Source: Oxyruncus cristatus (taxonomy: Eukaryota > Chordata > Aves > Passeriformes > Cotingidae). Taken from it: 64,000 nt of DNA. Positions 61,001 through 64,000 of the stretch are shown piece by piece (positions within the stretch are counted from its first letter, which is position 1; each line of letters starts with the position of its first letter). The stretch lies in NCBI GenBank assembly GCA_013399855.1, contig VXAY01001956.1:1057068-1121067 (forward strand), written 5' to 3'. Made by a program: the position numbers and the translations under genes. Below the pieces are notes generated by a model that had not been told where the DNA came from, searched no databases, and saw only the letters and a list, made by a program, of their open reading frames with translations.

Positions 61001-63579
61001 GACATTTTAAGTTGACTTGAGATAAAAAAGTGTCATGGAAGTAGGGTTGTTTCTGGGCAAAGAAAAATAGAAATGGTTTCAATGCTAAGTAAGCAGCAAA
61101 CACTTAACTGAATCAAAATAAAATAGTAATATTATAAGAGAAATTATTTGTCAGATCATACTGGCGTTATGTTATTCCTTGTGTACCACAGTAAGCCTGA
61201 TAAAGATAAAAAACCCACTTATCTTTATCATAGACTGTAGCCTCTTGAGGGTGTGCCCCTTAAATTCACATTCTTTCCTGCTCATGTAAGGGTAATGCCG
61301 TAATGTAACACGTGTTTATCTAATGGTGGCAAAACCGAAAAGGCTTATGAGACTCTATCTGCAAACAAAAATCTTTAGTAGCAGCTTAATTTTTTCTGGT
61401 TTCAAATAACAGAAGCTGTAAATATAAAAGACTTGAAAAACCAAAGCTCATTGGTGATACGCGCATGGTAATTAAGTGGATTTCCACGATATAACAGGAA
61501 TTCTTGTTCAGTTTCAGAAAACGTTAATACTCCCTGGACATGAAGATTGGATAAGAGGCGTTGAGTGGGCAGTCTGTGGTCAGTATGAAAGATGAATAAA
61601 GTGAAATACTGGTTTAATACAGTATTACTGTATTACCCCTCCAGCAGATGACTTCGATGCACTGGAGCACCTCAGCTCTTGTGGTTGCGATGTTTGGTTT
61701 CCTGAAGTGGTGGTACTAATACTAAAAATCAGGATGGAACTTTGTGTCCTGTTAAAATGTAAACATTTTTCTTGCTTACTTCAAGTATGTTTACCTCACT
61801 GGTACCTAAATGCAAACAAATTGGAGTTTTAGCAATACACAGATATCTGTATCTGAGTGAGGAAGAGTTGGCTGCTTTACTAAGTGGGAAGAGTAGGGGG
61901 AAATAGTCCTTTTCTCATTTCTTCTCCTGCTTCCCCCCCATTTTTTTAAAGAAATTTAGAGAACATATTCAGACATTAACTAATCAAATAGTTGTCACAA
62001 ATAAAATAGATGGAATAAGAGGATGCTCCAACACTGAAGAAAAGAAAGGAGGAAAGGATTTCTTGACAAGTGTTGAGACTGATTGGTAGGATTCCAACAG
62101 CAAAGGCCATAGGTAGTAGGGAAGCATATGTACAACAATATATGTACAGTTTTTCCCATGTCTTCCACATTTTATAAGCAGGGACATGTTCCTAGTCAGT
62201 GTGTTATAAATTAATAGAGCGTTTGAAATGAGAAAGTGATTTGATGTTGAAATAAAACAGTGGGATTTGTATGATGTTGTGTACAATAGGAAAAATTTGG
62301 ATAACACTGTAGGTGCATGTTTGGAAAGAGAGTGGGGTAATCATGGCAGTGACTGAATGAAAAAGCAATGAAAATGTGGCTCTAATTTTTTCTTTCTTTG
62401 AAAACAAATAGGGGAAGAAGACCTTTTTTTAGCAAGCTGTGCTCAGGATTGTTTGATAAGAATTTGGAAAGTGTGTACAAAATCAAAGGAACTTCCAGAA
62501 ACTGAAGATGATTCAATAAGATTGAAAGAGAATGTTTTTACTGTCAAAGGTAGGTAACAGCTGTAAAATTCTCGTGCACAACTTTTCACTTGTATATTTC
62601 TTCATGGTTTTAGGTGAGCTAACAAAGTGGTTGCCATCTAATTTGGTTTGTTTCATGTATGAAAATACTCTGAGATGGATTCGACAGCCTTATTTTTAGC
62701 TATTTGAAAAAGTAGAGTTACTCATTTAAAGCCATGACTATGTAAAGTTAATGATGTGTTACAAGAAGTGGTGAAGCAGCGAGAGAGCTTAATGTTAACG
62801 TGCATTGTCATGTGTATTCCAAGTGCAGTATGTAGAACATATGTTTGTCTGTGGGAAGGAAGCTGTTGTACAGTTCTCCTCCAGTTTAGTAGCGTATCTT
62901 TAATTTTCTTTCGAATCCAATTAATTGAAAGGTGCTACTATTACTTGAACTTTAGAAACATATTGGAGAGAACAGATAAGTACGTGCAAGCTTACTTTAC
63001 TGTTTGAGCACTGTAACACCAGAAGTTCGCGTTGCTGCTATTGTGGGATAAGTTATCAGGCAACATAGGTAATATAATGAAGTGTGTATGATGTTATGAG
63101 TAAAAAGTGCTCATGGTACTTCTTGGAAATCCTGATTCATTGTCTGAAGTATCTTAATGCTTGTATTTTCAGTCATTTGGAGATGCAAATACGCTTAAGA
63201 GTATGGATAGAGCCAGTGTCAGAGCATTTATTTCAAAATTGCAGGAGAGTTCTCCAGGAATTCTGTGATACCCACTCTGAGGCAAAACACTGACCTCTTA
63301 GCATCAATCTAGTACTCAGGGCTTGTAGCAAAGTAGGCTTTCAAGGAGCTGTTCAGTGTCAATAAGCTATTGAGATACTGGTAGCTGTTGAAAACAGTTG
63401 ATTATTCTCACTGAAGGCATCAGAAATGACCTTGTCTTTCTTGGCTTTTAGAAAACAATGTGCTTTTCTCTGATTTCTGGTAGATACTGACACATCATAT
63501 GCAATTTCTTTGGAGTCGGTGTTGGCTGGTCATGAAAACTGGGTGTATGCAGTTCACTGGCAGCCTTCATTTTCCAAAG
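45869..63579 (+). CDS. ELP2: Elongator complex protein 2 (ELP2), 5' part, exons 1-9
   Basis: ELP2 is the double WD40-propeller subunit of Elongator, the Elp1-Elp6 complex that makes the cm5-type modification of wobble uridine in certain tRNAs; it was also described as the STAT3-interacting protein StIP1. Nine exons join in one open frame of 297 codons plus one base, with GT-AG introns throughout. Visible WD40 repeats: GH at residues 54-55 with LILW at 85-88; GH 108-109 with VRIW 140-143; a degenerate repeat with [13 protein letters not shown] at 179-191; GH 206-207 with LIRIW 234-238; and GHENWV 281-286 opening the next. The order and spacing match vertebrate ELP2 along the whole length. The human protein is about 826 residues, so some 64 percent lies beyond the right edge. 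No frameshift or stop is seen. The start was chosen at the first ATG, in a strong Kozak context, which gives the expected N-terminus MAAPV. Confidence 0.96.
46028..46057 (+). repeat. (GGGGCC)5 repeat in ELP2 intron 1
   Basis: Five uninterrupted GGGGCC units start 28 bases after exon 1. Five G4 runs separated by CC can fold into a G-quadruplex on the + (non-template) strand or in the RNA. The intron is only 91 bases long, so the repeat occupies a third of it and lies between the donor and the exon 2 acceptor. Confidence 0.95.
46092..46170 (+). CDS. ELP2: ELP2 exon 2, residues 45-70
   Basis: Follows a CTCTCTGTCCCGCAG acceptor and ends at GTGAGT in phase 1. It encodes the RGH turn of the first WD40 repeat and NCVRW, equal to NCIQW of mammalian ELP2. 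Arginine-rich start and end (ARRAA and RRRDR) reflect GC-rich codons; the flanking GC bias changed these residues relative to mammals. Confidence 0.93.
46363..46885 (-). mobile_element. CR1 LINE fragment in ELP2 intron 2
   Basis: The + strand opens with TCACAGAATCACAAAGTCAG, the reverse of a CR1 tail. The minus-strand frames encode CR1 ORF2 C-terminal phrases ([36 protein letters not shown]). The copy lies 192 bases after exon 2, antisense to ELP2. It is the same subtype as the + copy at 45143-45548. The far edge near 46885 is estimated. Confidence 0.92.
47856..47941 (+). CDS. ELP2: ELP2 exon 3, residues 71-99
   Basis: The acceptor TTTTTTAG and donor GTAAGC bound 86 bases. The exon reads [16 protein letters not shown], the end of WD repeat 1, matching ELVSGGSDNQVIHWEI of mammalian ELP2. 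It restores phase 0. AT-rich codons contrast with the GC-rich exons 1 and 2. Confidence 0.95.
47942..49710 (+). other. ELP2 intron 3
   Basis: GTAAGC to TTGTGTTCAG, 1.77 kb, phase 0. I see no mobile element, conserved-looking block or RNA gene in it. The open frames inside it (48346-48543 minus, 49248-49463 plus) are unremarkable. Confidence 0.7.
49711..49861 (+). CDS. ELP2: ELP2 exon 4, residues 100-149
   Basis: Starts after TTGTGTTCAG and ends at GTAACA in phase 1. It encodes WD repeat 2: [16 protein letters not shown], a short acidic loop (SDEPDPN), then [20 protein letters not shown], corresponding to LIVSAAADSAVRLWSKKGP in mammals. The SD-x-TV-x-IW core of the blade is intact. Confidence 0.95.
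49862..51091 (+). other. ELP2 intron 4
   Basis: 1.23 kb between GTAACA and CTGTTTTCCAG. No repeats or RNA genes recognised. Overlapping open frames at about 50.3-50.84 kb on both strands, one of 116 codons, show no family features. Confidence 0.65.
51092..51169 (+). CDS. ELP2: ELP2 exon 5, residues 150-175
   Basis: 78 bases between CTGTTTTCCAG and GTAAGT. It encodes [18 protein letters not shown], close to LNFGNGFALALCLSFLPN of mammalian ELP2. This is the divergent first half of WD repeat 3, where the usual GH pair is replaced by GNG. Phase 1 at both ends. Confidence 0.95.
51471..51982 (-). mobile_element. CR1 LINE fragment in ELP2 intron 5
   Basis: Opens on the + strand with CATAGAATATCCTTAATTGG and CATTAAGTCCAACTCCTGGC, a reversed CR1 tail. 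The minus-strand frame 51729-51986 encodes [16 protein letters not shown] and [16 protein letters not shown], which are hallmark CR1 ORF2 C-terminal phrases. Same subtype as the 36.2-kb and 59.1-kb copies by its tail text. Confidence 0.93.
51983..55745 (+). other. ELP2 intron 5, remainder
   Basis: After the CR1 fragment there are about 3.7 kb of AT-rich unique sequence up to the TTTTCCTTTCCAG acceptor of exon 6. It includes an open frame of 131 codons at 54016-54408 that begins at TTG (first ATG near 54084) and contains a short charged helix-like stretch [17 protein letters not shown] do not recognise it and do not call it a gene. Confidence 0.55.
55746..55810 (+). CDS. ELP2: ELP2 exon 6, residues 176-197
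   Basis: 65 bases between TTTTCCTTTCCAG and GTAATT. It encodes [20 protein letters not shown], the second half of WD repeat 3, matching [20 protein letters not shown] in mammals. Ends in phase 0. Confidence 0.95.
58206..59038 (+). pseudogene. Possible degraded coding fossil of unknown origin in ELP2 intron 6
   Basis: Several + strand frames follow one another as if parts of one broken protein. The first, from 58206, runs through stops at 58248, 58263, 58272 and 58332, is then open from 58335 to about 58553, and includes [19 protein letters not shown] and [15 protein letters not shown] second frame is open at 58453-58722 ([27 protein letters not shown]). A third carries [19 protein letters not shown], and a fourth is open at 58844-59038. 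The residue mix (basic and acidic clusters, S/T/N-rich end) looks like a nuclear, partly disordered protein, and the lack of introns would fit a processed copy. I cannot name a parent, see no poly-A tail, and a chance origin is quite possible. Confidence 0.3.
59071..59175 (-). mobile_element. CR1 LINE 3'-end fragment in ELP2 intron 6
   Basis: TAGAATATCTCAAGTTGGAA, then GGATCATCAAGTCCAACTCC and CACAGGACTACCTAAAATTA is the reversed tail of the CR1 subtype also seen at 36.2 kb. Only about 100 bp remain. It starts 33 bases after the end of the possible fossil at 58206-59038. Confidence 0.9.
60338..60620 (+). mobile_element. CR1 LINE 3' fragment in ELP2 intron 6
   Basis: Reads through GGGTAGGTTTGGAGTAGATA, GTGAGGCACTGGAACAGGTT, AGCAACCTGGTCTAATGGAA and ends in AACCATTCCATGATTCTGTG. 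Same subtype and orientation as the copies at 33.4 kb and 41.3 kb, and sense to ELP2. Confidence 0.95.
61512..61578 (+). CDS. ELP2: ELP2 exon 7, residues 198-219
   Basis: 67 bases after TTCTTGTTCAG. It encodes [15 protein letters not shown], matching [15 protein letters not shown] of mammalian ELP2, the start of WD repeat 4. The donor is GTCAGT, weaker than the GTAAGT type; reading through it meets a stop within a few codons, which supports this boundary. Phase 1. Confidence 0.93.
61579..62411 (+). other. ELP2 intron 7
   Basis: 833 bp, GTCAGT to AAACAAATAG. The pyrimidine tract (TTTTTTCTTTCTTT) lies some distance before the AG, separated by an A-rich patch. No repeats or genes recognised; minus-strand open frames at 61.98-62.4 kb are unremarkable. 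Confidence 0.7.
62412..62549 (+). CDS. ELP2: ELP2 exon 8, residues 220-265
   Basis: 138 bases ending at GTAGGT, phase 1 at both ends. It encodes [18 protein letters not shown], the end of WD repeat 4 ([18 protein letters not shown] in mammals), then an acidic linker containing [17 protein letters not shown], equivalent to DDDNIRLKENTFTI. The acceptor is A-rich near the AG but the protein match fixes the boundary. Confidence 0.95.
62550..63483 (+). other. ELP2 intron 8
   Basis: 934 bp, GTAGGT to GATTTCTGGTAG. No repeats or RNA genes recognised. Short open frames at 62756-63007 and 63084-63293 show no family features. Confidence 0.7.
63484..63579 (+). CDS. ELP2: ELP2 exon 9, residues 266-297
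   Basis: 96 bases between TTTCTGGTAG and GTAAAA, phase 1 at both ends. It encodes [20 protein letters not shown], equal to [20 protein letters not shown] in mammals, the start of WD repeat 5. It is the last ELP2 exon in the window; the next lies beyond 64000. Confidence 0.94.
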
Positions 63580-64000
63580 GTAAAAAGATACCAAAAACTT
63601 AGCAGCTCTGTTAAGTCTTGTATACATAGAGTACAGTCACATGCCTTTGTATTGTGTTTGCATGTTCACTTGTCACTGTAGACTATGAAAACCTTTTAAT
63701 TCTGCAAATAAGTTTTTATGAGTAAACAGATGTTGCCTTTTACTCAGGTTTTCTTTAAAGAATGAAATAAAATAACTGAGCTGTAATGACTTTACCGTAA
63801 TTGATTTATTGGTTATGGCGTACAAATTAATTAATCAGTATGAATTAATAGCTCTAATAGTTTACTTTGATATATGTATTTGAAATGTCTGTTCTTCAGA
63901 AGGTAAACATTACCTCAAGAGCACTTCTGTCTTTTTTGTGGAGTAGAAAGGAACAAATAGCAACATGCAGAAGATTAATCTTCAGTCTTCCATGAATTAA
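63580..64000 (+). other. ELP2 intron 9, left part
   Basis: 421 bases from the GTAAAA donor to the window edge. AT-rich; I see no segment resembling the next ELP2 exon (the RLLSASMDKT region in mammals), so the intron continues past the edge. Confidence 0.75.

Larger units (their letters stand above)
55811..61511 (+). other. ELP2 intron 6 (5.7 kb, largest visible intron)
   Basis: Runs from GTAATT to TTCTTGTTCAG. It holds two CR1 fragments (59071-59175 minus, 60338-60620 plus) and a possible coding fossil (58206-59038). The rest is AT-rich unique DNA, including a diffuse stretch at 56.3-56.9 kb with open frames on both strands but no recognised similarity. Confidence 0.75.

Noticed and set aside
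1..64000. CRISPR arrays, operons, tRNA or rRNA genes, prophage or integrated viral genes
   Set aside because: I read both strands for regular spaced repeats, cloverleaf A/B-box pairs, rRNA cores and retroviral gag/pol-like frames and saw none; the only clear mobile elements are CR1 LINE fragments.

Overview
This is vertebrate nuclear DNA, almost certainly from a bird. It is AT-rich and intron- and intergene-dominated, and it carries many truncated CR1 non-LTR retrotransposons. Several of these end in the typical CR1 tail around ATTCTRTG and still encode recognisable pieces of the CR1 ORF2 C-terminus. There are no operons, no dense ORFs and no prokaryotic signals. Most long open frames in the window are chance frames, many of them without an ATG.

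The one gene I can support is the 5' part of ELP2 (Elongator complex protein 2, also called STAT3-interacting protein StIP1) on the + strand. I could place nine coding exons by splice sites, phase and protein similarity: 45869-46000, 46092-46170, 47856-47941, 49711-49861, 51092-51169, 55746-55810, 61512-61578, 62412-62549 and 63484-63579. Together they encode 297 complete codons of a protein of roughly 825 residues in human. They cover the N-terminal WD40 repeats up to the start of about the fifth one. The rest of the gene lies beyond the right edge. All nine exons join in one open frame, so the gene looks intact as far as it can be seen.

Layout: 1-45.1 kb is a gene-poor stretch with CR1 fragments, simple repeats, one candidate orphan exon and one cluster of homeodomain, PBX-HOX and AP-1 motifs that could be an enhancer. 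About 45.69-46.27 kb is a CpG island holding the ELP2 promoter, with a palindromic RFX X-box, two inverted ETS sites and a YY1 motif over the start codon. A GGGGCC x5 repeat lies in intron 1. Two CR1 copies of the same type, in opposite orientations, flank this island. From 46.1 to 64 kb are the ELP2 introns and exons, with CR1 insertions in introns 2, 5 and 6 and a possible degraded coding fossil in intron 6 (about 58.2-59.0 kb).

I see no novel multi-gene system here. The most useful leads are the promoter architecture, the inverted CR1 pair, the motif cluster near 21.1 kb and the unexplained coding-like relic in intron 6.
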